Origin: COE1 sp036310845
Lineage (GTDB): Bacteria; Bacillota; Clostridia; Lachnospirales; Lachnospiraceae
Assembly: GCA_036310845.1 (NCBI GenBank)
Contig: JAXJRB010000131.1
Location: 1 to 55,535 of the forward strand
DNA: 55,535 bases
Reading direction: 5' to 3'
How positions within the stretch are numbered: the stretch's first letter is position 1; every line of letters starts with the position of its first letter. Below, piece after piece: positions 1-8,410 of the stretch. The notes beneath the pieces were generated by a model. That model did no database searches, was not told where the DNA came from, and worked only from the letters and a program-made list of their open reading frames with translations. Both the position numbers and the translations under genes were made by a program.

Positions 1-147
1 CAAAAGGAATTGAAATACCTCAAAAGCAGAAATGCCACAATTCTTTGATATATTGGAATTGCGAAGGAGTTTTCCAATCTGAAGTTCCTTAATAGCTTTG
101 GAAAAATCATCTTTGGTATTTTCATTTTGAGAAATATGGTTTATCAT
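1..147 (-). CDS. Transposase, N-terminal 49 residues (runs off the left edge)
   Basis: On the minus strand an ATG at 147 opens a frame that stays open to the window edge. The product begins MINHISQNENTKDD and continues with a KLLRNSNI segment and then GISAFEVFQFLL. This resembles the N-terminus of clostridial DDE transposases of the IS4-like group, which usually carry a K-L-L-R-x-S-N-I segment followed by a hydrophobic FQFLLLLVF-type helix. The catalytic part lies outside the window, so the family assignment is tentative. A TATAAT-like box on the minus strand near 193-200 and the hairpin at 154-216 sit directly upstream. Whether the element is intact cannot be judged here. Confidence 0.55.
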   Translation of the reverse strand, partial: MINHISQNENTKDDFSKAIKELQIGKLLRNSNISKNCGISAFEVFQFLL

Positions 148-153
148 AAAGTC

Positions 154-221
154 AGCACCTCGTATTATTTGGTTTTTATTGTTGTGGTGACTTTATTATA
201 CCAAATATGAGGTGCTTTTTT
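154..221 (+). terminator. Inverted repeat with T-run upstream of the transposase start
   Basis: The segment 154-173 (AGCACCTCGTATTATTTGGT) is nearly complementary to 200-216 (ACCAAATATGAGGTGCT). A run of six T follows on the plus strand. It has the shape of a rho-independent terminator for transcription running toward the neighbouring genes. It also lies in the 5' leader of the transposase on the other strand, where such hairpins often block read-through into the transposase gene. Confidence 0.5.
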
Positions 222-479
222 ATGTCAATGCACCAATTTGTTAAATTATTTTGCTTGAATTATCAAGCGTATTCGCCAACTTTACTGGTGGGAAAGTTGA
301 GTAAATTACAAAAAGGAGAGGGGACAGACACCCAACAGGAAGAATGGATAGAGTGTATGAAAAATAGTTTTCCTTTTTATGAAAAGATAATTAATTTACT
401 TTTTTGGAGTAATGAAGAGTTATCTCCTGACGAAATTTTTCAAAGAGCTAAACAAGAACATTCTCCCATTATATTGTAG
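222..479 (+). CDS. Hypothetical protein, about 85 aa
   Basis: A short open frame directly after the hairpin, about 85 residues from the ATG at 222. The alternatives at 207 and 228 are equally weakly supported, because the only purine-rich site (AGGTG at 210-214) sits inside the hairpin. No domain is recognisable. The C-terminal half (NLLFWSNEELSPDEIFQRAK) looks like an amphipathic helical segment. It could be a small real gene of the accessory block or a fragment left by the neighbouring insertion. The roughly 180 bases after it, up to the SIR2 gene, hold no supported gene. Confidence 0.3.
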   Translation: MSMHQFVKLFCLNYQAYSPTLLVGKLSKLQKGEGTDTQQEEWIECMKNSFPFYEKIINLLFWSNEELSPDEIFQRAKQEHSPIIL

Positions 480-663
480 GGCGACTTGAGGCAACTATCA
501 AATACTCCTACAACATGTATGGAAATCTTCTTACCCACAGGGCAAGATATTAGAAGAAACAGAGGAATTTTCTGCTGTGTATTCATACACAGTAGAAGAC
601 TTGTTAAAAAATATATTATTTATAGTGGTATCGAGTGATATTGTAAAGAAAGGATTGCAAAAG

Positions 664-1557
664 ATGGAACAAAATACATTAGTATTAGGAAATGGTTTTT
701 CAAAAGTGATTTTTAATAATATGCCTTCGTGGGAGAGCTTGTTTAAGAATGTGAAAAGTAATATAAAGAATTATACTATTTTATATGAAGTTAATATGTT
801 AAAAGCAGGACGAACAGATGAAGAGGCTAAAAAAGAGATTATTAATGAAATTAAGAAAATACATACTTGTGAGAATATAAAGCAATCAATAAAAGACTTA
901 GATAAGTTTGGGGAATACTTATTTAGAAATAATGTAAATAATATAATCACTACAAACTATGATGAAGGAATTGAACTTATTTTATGTAAAAAGTGTGGTT
1001 ATCAAGAAGTGGTACCAAGGGAATTAAAGAGAGAAGAAATATATAGTATACGTACATACAAAGAATTTGTGCATAAGGAAAAAGAACATCATATAAAATT
1101 ATGGAAAATACATGGAGATGCGAGTAGAATAAAATCAATAATGTTAGGTTTTGATCAATATTGTGGTTCATTAGCAAAGCTATCAGAGTATATTAAGGGA
1201 AAATATAGTTCTGAAAAAGGACCAAAATGTGAAATTGAAATGAAACAAAAATGTAAGGAGCAAAAGTTTGATAATCTTTCGTGGGCAGAATTGTTTTTTA
1301 ATACAAATGTATACATTGTTGGATTAGGAATGGATTTTTCGGAAATAGACATATGGTGGTTGCTTAATAAGCATAGTAGAATTAAAAGAGAAGTGCCTAA
1401 AGTGGAAAATAATATTTTTTATTTATATAATTCCATATATGATGATAAAACGAAAAAGGGGGATATATTTGAGGCGTTAGATGCATTTGATGTAGTTTGT
1501 CAAGATATAAAGTCGGATGAGAATTATATAAGGAATATTTTTGAGAGAATAAAATAG
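664..1557 (+). CDS. SIR2-like domain protein
   Basis: 297 aa from the ATG at 664, which has GAAAGG about ten bases upstream. The longer frame from 577 lacks a ribosome site and would add residues before the fold. SIR2 landmarks appear in order: LVLGNGFS near residue 7 (nucleotide-binding loop), TTNYD at 96-100, KIHG at 148-151 with the expected catalytic-type His150, and VYIVGLGMDFSEIDIWW around 216-232. SIR2-like proteins of this kind commonly act as NAD-hydrolysing effectors in phage defence (Thoeris ThsA, DSR, SIR2-HerA and others). No sensor domain is fused. It lies upstream of, and co-oriented with, the STAS/RES cassette, but a separate promoter at 1606 means co-function is only inferred. 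Confidence 0.8.
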   Translation: MEQNTLVLGNGFSKVIFNNMPSWESLFKNVKSNIKNYTILYEVNMLKAGRTDEEAKKEIINEIKKIHTCENIKQSIKDLDKFGEYLFRNNVNNIITTNYDEGIELILCKKCGYQEVVPRELKREEIYSIRTYKEFVHKEKEHHIKLWKIHGDASRIKSIMLGFDQYCGSLAKLSEYIKGKYSSEKGPKCEIEMKQKCKEQKFDNLSWAELFFNTNVYIVGLGMDFSEIDIWWLLNKHSRIKREVPKVENNIFYLYNSIYDDKTKKGDIFEALDAFDVVCQDIKSDENYIRNIFERIK

Positions 1558-1605
1558 TTTGAAAATATGTTTTTGGGGAACAACAGAACATGTATTCGAT
1601 TTTTG

Positions 1606-1634
1606 TTGACATAAAGTATAGGGAAGTGTAAAGT
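1606..1634 (+). promoter_or_regulatory. Promoter of the STAS/GHKL-RES-DUF4325 operon
   Basis: TTGACA at 1606-1611 is followed after 17 bases by TAAAGT at 1629-1634, about 70 bases before the first gene. The -35 box is perfect and the -10 box matches 4 of 6. This implies the three-gene cassette can be transcribed independently of the SIR2 gene. Confidence 0.5.
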
Positions 1635-1705
1635 AAATATATCGGTAGATAGTGTACAAGACATATAGTAGGAAGCAAAATAGTAATGTGTATTAGGAGG
1701 GTATG

Positions 1706-2623
1706 ATGTCAAGTTGTACGATACATTTTCCGCAAAGAATATCAAATACTGCTAAATTTATTAATTTTATATTGAACTTATATAAAATATTTAGGGATAA
1801 TGAGTATAGCAGTATAAAGCTTGATTTTCGAGATACTGTATATTTTGAAACAAATTTGTTAGCTGTTTTAAGCTATTTTATTGAGGAATTTAGTTCGAAA
1901 GGAATACGATTTCGGTTGATAATTTCTGCATATCTAGAAAAGGAACAAGAAGTGAATACGGAGGATGTTATTGATTCCTTGTTTGAACTATATTCAGAAG
2001 ATTATTCATTAGCATTAAGACCAAGGAAAATAGGAAATAGATATCCTAATGAATCAAATAGACTTTTATTAGATGATTTAAAGATGTTGAATTTGAAGGA
2101 GTATGGAAAAGTCAAAATATTATTGAGCGAATTGTTTGCAAACTTAAAAATGCATACTCTTTATCAAGAAGGAGTATATGCAGGGTTTCATAATTATAAA
2201 GAAAATACATTAGTGTTTTCGGTGGTCAATTATGATATTACTATTGCAAATCAAATATTACGGAAGAGAAGTATTGAGTTTGAGGATGATTTTAATGCAG
2301 TAGTCTGGGCATTGAGAAAACATAATTCAACTCGATATCATGAAGAAGCGGGTGGATTAGGTCTATATTTGCTACGAAAATACATTAATCACTTAGAGGG
2401 AAGAATAATAATTATATCTGGAAAATGTTATTTGGAGTTTGATAAATCTTGTTATAATGAAAGTAATGAAAATGCGATTACTATAAAAAAGCATATTTCG
2501 TTAGTTAATAGATATGAAGGAACGATTATTACGATGATAATACCAGATGAATGGCTAGAAAAAAGTGATGAGGATAAAGTGATTGATTATTTTGATTTAA
2601 AGCAATTGGAGGAATATAGATGA
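1706..2623 (+). CDS. STAS-like / GHKL (HATPase) regulatory protein
   Basis: 305 aa. The start at 1706 is preferred over 1703 because AGGAGGG at 1695-1701 leaves almost no spacer for the latter. Residues 1-90 look like a STAS fold (SIKLDFRDTVYFETN, then an amphipathic helix). Residues 130-285 carry GHKL ATPase marks: an N-box with E142 and N146 (LLSELFANLKMH), D177 in VVNYDITIAN, a glycine lid EEAGGLGLYLLRKY at 213-226, and the late EGTIITMIIP strand. There is no histidine phospho-acceptor domain, so it resembles anti-sigma serine kinases of the SpoIIAB/RsbW type rather than sensor kinases. Its TGA overlaps the next ATG by four bases, so it is translationally coupled to the RES gene. It probably controls that effector; this is inference. 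Confidence 0.7.
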   Translation: MSSCTIHFPQRISNTAKFINFILNLYKIFRDNEYSSIKLDFRDTVYFETNLLAVLSYFIEEFSSKGIRFRLIISAYLEKEQEVNTEDVIDSLFELYSEDYSLALRPRKIGNRYPNESNRLLLDDLKMLNLKEYGKVKILLSELFANLKMHTLYQEGVYAGFHNYKENTLVFSVVNYDITIANQILRKRSIEFEDDFNAVVWALRKHNSTRYHEEAGGLGLYLLRKYINHLEGRIIIISGKCYLEFDKSCYNESNENAITIKKHISLVNRYEGTIITMIIPDEWLEKSDEDKVIDYFDLKQLEEYR

Positions 2624-3858
2624 GATGTTTGATTTATTTTTTGAGTGAAGGCTTTCAAACTAAATTGCGTATATTGGCGCAAGGTCGTAGTGAAAGATAC
2701 GAAGATACTATACTGGAATATAAGAAACTTTTTTTGGCATGGCTAAAAGCAGCAAAATATGATTGTAATAATAAGGAGTGTCCATATAAAGAATCGTGTA
2801 ATGTCATAAAAGCAGGCATTGAACTAATATCAGACCAAAGTATAGAAACTTTTTTTGATTCAATTAGAAAAATATATTTATATTGGATTGATTCAAAATC
2901 ACAAGATGCAATTGTATTATTTACAGACATATTGAAAGAATATGGTTTAGAAGATTTTTCAATTTCTTTTAAGGAATATGATATATTTTTTAAGGGAAGG
3001 TGTACATCAGATATACTAACAAAATGGGATATGTTTCATATTCCATTTAATAAAAGATATCTGATAAGTAATCAAAGATATAGTCTAACAGGTCAGCCGA
3101 TAGTATATGCTGGAAGATCGGTGGTGGATATCATGGAAGAATTAGAAGTGAATAGTTTAGAAAATCTTAAGCTGTCAACAATTCAACCATCATCAGATAT
3201 GAAAGTTTTTGATTTAAGAAATAATATCAATGCAGATGTGGAAGAAATTGATTTAGAGTTATTTTTTGGTGATGAACAGCCAAGGTATGAGGAGAGAAAT
3301 TTCTTTAAAATTATTTTAGCTTCCATATGCAGTTTTTCAAGAAAGCAAGAGCAGAAGAATTTTTCTTTTTGCGAAGAATATGTTATACCGCAATTATTAG
3401 CACAGATTATGAAAAATAATGGTTATTGGGGAATTGTGTATTTATCTACAAAGAAATTTAAAAATCTTTCTATGCGTTCAGCAGATAATCCGGAAGAGAT
3501 GGAAATTATAGATTATATTTTGCAGGAAGATTCGTATAAAGAAAATATTGCAATTTTTACACAGATTGATGAACATCATGTATATGACAAAGGTTTATTC
3601 GAAAAACTAAGAATTAGTGTTCCTATTAGTGTGGATAAAATTGAGAAAATTTCTTTGGATGATTTGCATATAATAGTAAAAGAAATTGTAGCTACGGAAC
3701 AACAAAATAAAATTACTAATGCGGAAATGATTGTTTCTTCGTTTGAAAGAATATATAATAAGATTAACATTAGCGGAAAACAATACCGTGATACAGAAGA
3801 AGGACAGTTACATATGTATCATTTATATGAGGCATTGAATCAAATTTTAGTATCTTAG
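2620..3858 (+). CDS. RES-domain protein, probable NAD-consuming effector
   Basis: 412 aa. The C-terminal two thirds match the RES fold. HIPFNKRYLISNQRYSLTGQ at 140-159 and IVYAGRSVVDIMEEL at 161-175 parallel the family's FRVP...QRYSIPGxPxLYLGxSxxxxxxEL signature. EYVIPQLLAQIMKNNGYWG at 253-271 with IVYLSTK parallels the YVxPQLLxxxVxxxGxxGIxYxS signature. Arg153, Glu173/174 and Ser277 are candidate catalytic residues. RES toxins such as MbcT and Xre-RES effectors break down NAD+. The N-terminal 130 residues are an unfamiliar extension with a Cys cluster (C49, C54, C60) that may bind metal. The usual Xre/MbcA antitoxin is absent. Instead the gene is flanked by a GHKL/STAS protein and a DUF4325 protein. 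The ATGA overlap and the 13-base gap to the next gene indicate one operon. Confidence 0.75.
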   Translation: MRCLIYFLSEGFQTKLRILAQGRSERYEDTILEYKKLFLAWLKAAKYDCNNKECPYKESCNVIKAGIELISDQSIETFFDSIRKIYLYWIDSKSQDAIVLFTDILKEYGLEDFSISFKEYDIFFKGRCTSDILTKWDMFHIPFNKRYLISNQRYSLTGQPIVYAGRSVVDIMEELEVNSLENLKLSTIQPSSDMKVFDLRNNINADVEEIDLELFFGDEQPRYEERNFFKIILASICSFSRKQEQKNFSFCEEYVIPQLLAQIMKNNGYWGIVYLSTKKFKNLSMRSADNPEEMEIIDYILQEDSYKENIAIFTQIDEHHVYDKGLFEKLRISVPISVDKIEKISLDDLHIIVKEIVATEQQNKITNAEMIVSSFERIYNKINISGKQYRDTEEGQLHMYHLYEALNQILVS

Positions 3859-3871
3859 TAGGGAGGCATAA

Positions 3872-4168
3872 ATGGACGTAATAAAAATACAAGAAGTCAT
3901 TAATTCTACAAGTGCGGATGAAGATACAAAAGGAGATATCATTTTTGAAAAAATACAAAAGATAAAAAAAGATGGTTCCACTGTAGTTTTGGACTTTGAA
4001 GGGATAGAACTTATTAATACTGCTTTTTTAAATAATGCCATAGGAAGATTGTTTAATCGTAAAGAATATGATATTGATAAGAATCCTGTTAGAATTGCAC
4101 ATATGAAAGATAGTGCAATAGATTTATTTAAAGAAAGTGTAAGAGTTGCATGCGAAAAGTATAGATAA
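3872..4168 (+). CDS. DUF4325 STAS-like protein
   Basis: 98 aa with a strong GGGAGG site at 3860-3865. The core VVLDFEGIELINTAFLNNA followed by IGRLF is the typical DUF4325 (STAS-like) strand-helix motif. The Asn-Thr-Ala-Phe turn occupies the place where true anti-anti-sigma factors carry their phosphorylated Ser/Thr; Thr50 is a candidate. DUF4325 proteins commonly travel with HATPase proteins. This one closes the cassette 13 bases after the RES gene. A plausible role is antagonist of the GHKL protein or direct cap of the RES effector, but that is inference. About 50 bases downstream the sequence changes to a truncated ATPase gene. Confidence 0.75.
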   Translation: MDVIKIQEVINSTSADEDTKGDIIFEKIQKIKKDGSTVVLDFEGIELINTAFLNNAIGRLFNRKEYDIDKNPVRIAHMKDSAIDLFKESVRVACEKYR

Positions 4169-4174
4169 TGATAG

Positions 4175-5365
4175 TTAGGTGGACTATATATACCTGTTTG
4201 TGGTTCAGAACAGTTTGGCATGATAGATGAAAATGAGATAACCAAGCAGGCACAGGAATATCAGGCTGAGCATAAGGCGCTTATTGAACAGAAGAAAAAG
4301 GACGAAGAAAAACTGAAAAAAGATGTACAGAAAATTGAGGAAGAACGGTTAAGCAAGGCAGAAGCTGTTTTAAGAGAAGCAGTAGAGAATGCAAAAGAAA
4401 AGTTTGAGAGTTTAATTTCTCTGTATAATGCAACAAAGGTGTATTTTGATTCACTTCAAACATTACAAAAGGTGGATAAAGACATATTTTCATCCGAGAA
4501 GATGTTGATAATGAGTACTGTAGATGAGGAAATCAAACATACAGACGAGAAAATACTTTCACAAGAAAAGATAGCTGAATTGGATACAGAAGTGCAAAAA
4601 ATACTGCAGAATGTAAATTATTCGGATAAGGAAGAACTGTCTCCAGAGAGTCTGTTAGAAGAAGTAGGACGTAGGGCAGAAAATGCGCCGGAAAATGTAG
4701 CATACGATGAAAAACTACTATTTGGAAAGATTAGTTCTGTTCGTAGCTATATAAGCAATACAGAATATGTACAGGCAACACAGAAGCATGCAGATGCAAA
4801 AAAGAAAACTGCTCAAATCGAGGGTGATATTGTTGGATGGAACAAGCTTATAGATAAAGCGAATAAAAGAAAGAATAAAATAGCAACGGCAAAGGATGAA
4901 TTAAAGGAGGAAGAGTATAATCAAGTTGGACCATATCTATTTAAGTTCTTCTGCAAGTTATCCAGAGATGTGAGAATTGGCGGAATGGATATTAAGTTTA
5001 CTGACGGGAAAAAGGTGGCTCTGTTAAATGACAAGAATAGTTCGCTTTTGAATATTTTCAGTGATGGTCAGCTGAGTGTATTTATGTTGTCTTATTTTCT
5101 CGGAAACATTTTTCGCTTGAAGGATGTAGAGAAAATGCCGATATATTTTATAGATGATATTACTAGCTGTATGGATGACATTAATATGCTGGCATTTATT
5201 GATCTTTTGAAGTATCAACTTTTAGATTCTGGCAGTGCGATGAAACAGATATTTTTTGCTACCTGCGACAACAGAATAGAGGATTTATTGGAATATAAAA
5301 TCAAAAACTGTGGAATCGCTTATAAAAAGCTGGATGCAAAAGCTTTTCAGCAGAGTAGGGTATAA
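4175..5365 (+). pseudogene. C-terminal half of an SMC/Rad50-like ATPase (5'-truncated)
   Basis: The frame is open from 4175; the first ATG is at 4220 (381 aa) but lacks a ribosome site. Just before that ATG the frame reads IPVCGSEQFG, which resembles the second half of a zinc-hook C-P-x-C motif. A long charged coiled coil follows (about residues 5-240). Then come an ABC signature FSDGQLSVFMLSYFLG near 280 and a Walker B strand MPIYFIDDIT near 305. Intact family members begin with a Walker A domain and a first coiled-coil arm, and neither is present upstream. The gene therefore appears cut at the hook, with the RES/STAS cassette abutting the break. It could still be translated as a fragment, but not as a functional ATPase. 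Confidence 0.65.
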
Positions 5366-5568
5366 GCAGACAGCGCGATAACCGTTTTTCAACAGATAAG
5401 AGAGTATTGGATTGTTGATACGGATAAGGAAAGAGTTAAAAATCAATCTGGGTGAATAGTAGGAATGTAAACATCCTATTTCTTCATATAATATAGGGAA
5501 AGCGCCCGTGCAAGCGATAGCTTTGTTGACCAATTGGTTGCAAGCAGTGGAAAGGCTGGGATATAAAT

Positions 5569-6255
5569 ATGAAGAAACGAAAAAACGTAAATTCCAGATA
5601 CATTATATTAGGAGAAGTGGCAATATGTCTGCTTCTCTTTTTCATTTATTTTATCAGACAGGCAGGAGTGGCAAAAGAAAGTATGACATTGCCTAAGGAG
5701 GAGAAAAAGATAGCACTAACCTTTGATGATGGTCCGCATCCACAGTTTACAGAGGCGTTGCTAGATGGGTTAAAGGAAAGGGGAATACAGGCTACGTTCT
5801 TTGTGACAGGGGAGCATGCCAAGCTTCATCCGGATATTATTGAACGAATGAATAAGGAAGGGCATATCATAGGGAATCATACCTATAGTCACATACAGTT
5901 AACACAGAATAATAGGGAGAGATTTAAAGAGGAGCTGATTAAAACCAATCAGATTTTGACAGAGATTACAGGTGAAGAAGTCTTATTTGTGCGACCACCA
6001 TATGGAACATGGGATAGGAGCTTTGAAGCGGAATTAAACATGTTTCCTGTTTTTTGGAATGTAGACCCGCTTGACTGGTGTTCCAATGATACTTCGTCAG
6101 TGGTTAATCGTGTATTAAAAAAAGCAGATGAAAATGCGATTATTCTGATGCATGACTATTACGAGAGTAGTGTAATAGCAGCGCTACAGATTGTAGATGA
6201 ATTACAGAAAAGAGGATATTCATTTGTGACCGTAGAAGAGATATTGTTTGATTAG
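5569..6255 (+). CDS. Polysaccharide deacetylase (NodB family), membrane anchored
   Basis: 228 aa. One N-terminal membrane helix (about residues 11-30) anchors an extracellular NodB domain. Conserved motifs are TFDDGPHP near residue 50 (catalytic Asp and metal-binding Asp), HTYSH near 105 (H-x3-H metal ligands), RPPYGTWD near 145, and the ILMHD motif with its catalytic His near 195. Such enzymes remove N-acetyl groups from peptidoglycan or other cell-surface glycans. A spore-cortex PdaA role is possible, but the sequence does not distinguish peptidoglycan GlcNAc deacetylase from related activities. It stands alone between the truncated ATPase and the glucanase gene. Confidence 0.85.
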   Translation: MKKRKNVNSRYIILGEVAICLLLFFIYFIRQAGVAKESMTLPKEEKKIALTFDDGPHPQFTEALLDGLKERGIQATFFVTGEHAKLHPDIIERMNKEGHIIGNHTYSHIQLTQNNRERFKEELIKTNQILTEITGEEVLFVRPPYGTWDRSFEAELNMFPVFWNVDPLDWCSNDTSSVVNRVLKKADENAIILMHDYYESSVIAALQIVDELQKRGYSFVTVEEILFD

Positions 6256-6513
6256 GAAAGTATGTTACGAAAGTGATTTAAAAAGAGAATTTACTTCGGG
6301 TAGAAGTAGATAATAGTATTGGCGTTAGTATTGATGTTTGCAACAACGATGGAAGATGTATCAAAGGAAATTTAGGCAGAACTAGTTTACAGATTTTTCA
6401 TTTTGAGGTATGCTTGACTCTGGATAAAATACAGATTTAAGGTAACTGAGAGAACGATAAGTAAGGTCGGAAGAGAAAAGTTACACATTAGGTTAAGAGT
6501 TAAGGGAGAGCAA

Positions 6514-7758
6514 ATGAAAAAGAAAGTATTAAGTATTGTAGCTGGTGTATTGATGCTTGGTGCGCTTGCGTGCGGAGTTGGTTTTATGATGAAGAATGAT
6601 GGAATAACGCAAGATGATTTCTTACATGTTGAGAATGGAAATTTGGTGACGCAAGCAGGTGAAACGGTACTTTTGCAAGGTGTAAATCTCGGAGGTTGGC
6701 TTTTGCAGGAAAGTTGGATGTGTCCGGTAAATGGAGAAAATAGAAAATGGGCCAATTTGGATACATTGAAGGTATTGGAGTCTCGTTTTGGATATGAGAA
6801 AACAGCAAATCTAATAAAGACCTATCAGGACAACTGGATTACAGAATGGGATATTGAAAATATTGCAGATATGGGGTGTAATGTGATACGTGTTCCTTTT
6901 TGGTATCGCAATTTTATGAAGGATGAACAGGGAACCTGGATTACAGAAAATATGGATGAGAATCCTGGATTTCAAAGGCTTGATTGGGTGATAGAACAGG
7001 CAGGGAAAAATGGCATGTATGTCATTTTAGATATGCACGGTTGTCCGGGAGGACAGAGTATGGATCACTGCTGTGGAACACTTTCTAGGAATGATCTATA
7101 TACTGATGTGAACTGTCAAAATGTGATGGAACTATTATGGACGGTGATAGCAGCCAGATACAAAGACAATCCCGTGGTTGCGGCATATGATATTATGAAT
7201 GAACCACAGAATAATAGTGGATATGAGGGAGAACATAGTTATAATCCTTGGGCACCTGAGTCATGGGAAATGAGTAATCAGATTTATGACAAAATGATTA
7301 AGGCAATTCGTGAAATTGATAACAGACATGTCATTACAGTAGAAGGAATCTGGCGAGTATCGAATCTTCCTGATCCTGCAATCATGGGCTGGGAGAATAT
7401 GATGTATCAGGCACATTTGTACGATAATGATGAGAACTTTGCGGTACAGACACAGGCTATGGCAGATACCATGGAAAAGTATGGCGTTGCGGGATATGTT
7501 GGTGAATTCCAAAATCTGAATGGAATCAAAATGTGTCAGAATAAGAATATAAACTGGACAACATGGACCTATAAAGGAACAGACCAAGATTTAGACAGCT
7601 TCTTCTGGTATTTTGGTAATGGAGTGTGGGATGCAGATGTTCAAAATGACAGTTATGAGATGCTTCTTATAAAATGGGGAGAAGTGTTAAAAACTCAGAA
7701 TTTTAGTGACAGAAACATAGTTTTGAATAGGATGGAAGATGCTTTAGAGGAAGAGTAA
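6514..7758 (+). CDS. Glycoside hydrolase family 5 (endo/exo-glucanase-like)
   Basis: 414 aa with an AAGGGAG ribosome site. An N-terminal hydrophobic segment (about 5-26) acts as signal peptide or anchor; its ALACG could also act as a lipobox. GH5 landmarks are GVNLGGWLL near 55, IRVPFWYRNF, YDIMNEPQN near 225-232 (acid/base Glu) and YVGEFQ near 328-332 (nucleophile Glu). GVNLGGWLLQE is typical of the exo-beta-1,3-glucanase-like GH5 subfamilies. It probably degrades external or cell-wall beta-glucans. The 258 bases upstream hold no gene. A rho-independent terminator follows the stop codon. Confidence 0.85.
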   Translation: MKKKVLSIVAGVLMLGALACGVGFMMKNDGITQDDFLHVENGNLVTQAGETVLLQGVNLGGWLLQESWMCPVNGENRKWANLDTLKVLESRFGYEKTANLIKTYQDNWITEWDIENIADMGCNVIRVPFWYRNFMKDEQGTWITENMDENPGFQRLDWVIEQAGKNGMYVILDMHGCPGGQSMDHCCGTLSRNDLYTDVNCQNVMELLWTVIAARYKDNPVVAAYDIMNEPQNNSGYEGEHSYNPWAPESWEMSNQIYDKMIKAIREIDNRHVITVEGIWRVSNLPDPAIMGWENMMYQAHLYDNDENFAVQTQAMADTMEKYGVAGYVGEFQNLNGIKMCQNKNINWTTWTYKGTDQDLDSFFWYFGNGVWDADVQNDSYEMLLIKWGEVLKTQNFSDRNIVLNRMEDALEEE

Positions 7759-7776
7759 AGCATTGTAGAGAATAAG

Positions 7777-7811
7777 AAAAGGAGGTTGATGAAAATCAGT
7801 CCTCCTTTTTC
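7777..7811. terminator. Rho-independent terminator, probably bidirectional
   Basis: AAAAGGAGG (7777-7785) pairs with CCTCCTTTTT (7801-7810) around a 15-base loop. It lies between the convergent GH5 and ECF genes, and the A/T runs on both sides suit both strands. Confidence 0.8.
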
Positions 7812-7820
7812 GTATAATGG

Positions 7821-7844
7821 GAAATTGCTGTTACGTAGTGGTAG
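7821..7844 (+). repeat. Dispersed GAAATTGCTGTTAC motif, copy 1
   Basis: GAAATTGCTGTTACGTAG starts ten bases after the terminator at 7777-7811. Near-identical copies occur at 14012 and 17654, each also just downstream of a terminator hairpin. Confidence 0.4.
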
Positions 7845-7873
7845 TTAAACAAGAATTTTTGGCAAAGTATGCA

Positions 7874-8410
7874 CTATTTAGGAGGGAGCAGTTTCGCGTG
7901 CGCCAATGCATAATATATAATTGGAAGTAAAATTAATTGCGCAATAATTCCTGGCAGGCAGGATACAAAGTAACTTGTTGCCCATATTTGAATCGAAAGG
8001 CTTCCGGGAGCAAAGAGAAAAGCTCTTGCGATTCCGGTAATAATACGACCTAACAACATCGCGGATACTAAGGAAAGGTAAATATCAGCTGTTCTATTCT
8101 TTGTGTGAAGCAGATGTATTAGTAGTCCACTGATTAGCCCGTAAAGTGCTAGTTCTAACATCATAGTAGGAAGATAACCAATGCTAGGCATGCCAGTAAG
8201 AAAGCTGGAAAGGACAGGCCCTAAAAGCCCACATAATAATCCATATTGCCAGCCACATACAAGTCCGCAAATGAAAACAGGAAGATGCATCGGTGAGAAC
8301 AGAGTGCCACCGTCAGGAATTAAGTGAAAGGCAAGTGGTAGTATGATGCAAAGAGTCATACAGACAGCACAAATCATAGTTTTTCTTAGATGAATAGAAT
8401 ATTTTAACAT
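7874..8410 (-). CDS. ECF transporter S component, substrate unknown
   Basis: 178 aa from the ATG at 8410, which follows an AAGGAAGG site; a longer frame to 8527 runs into the leader. It is almost wholly hydrophobic with about six membrane helices. It contains PMHLPVFICGLVCGWQYGLL and LELALYGLISGLL segments, typical of small substrate-binding S components of energy-coupling-factor vitamin transporters. It would use the shared EcfAAT module encoded elsewhere. It is a single-gene unit with its own promoter and a structured leader, which suggests ligand-dependent control. The substrate cannot be named from sequence alone. Confidence 0.75.
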   Translation of the reverse strand: MLKYSIHLRKTMICAVCMTLCIILPLAFHLIPDGGTLFSPMHLPVFICGLVCGWQYGLLCGLLGPVLSSFLTGMPSIGYLPTMMLELALYGLISGLLIHLLHTKNRTADIYLSLVSAMLLGRIITGIARAFLFAPGSLSIQIWATSYFVSCLPGIIAQLILLPIIYYALAHAKLLPPK

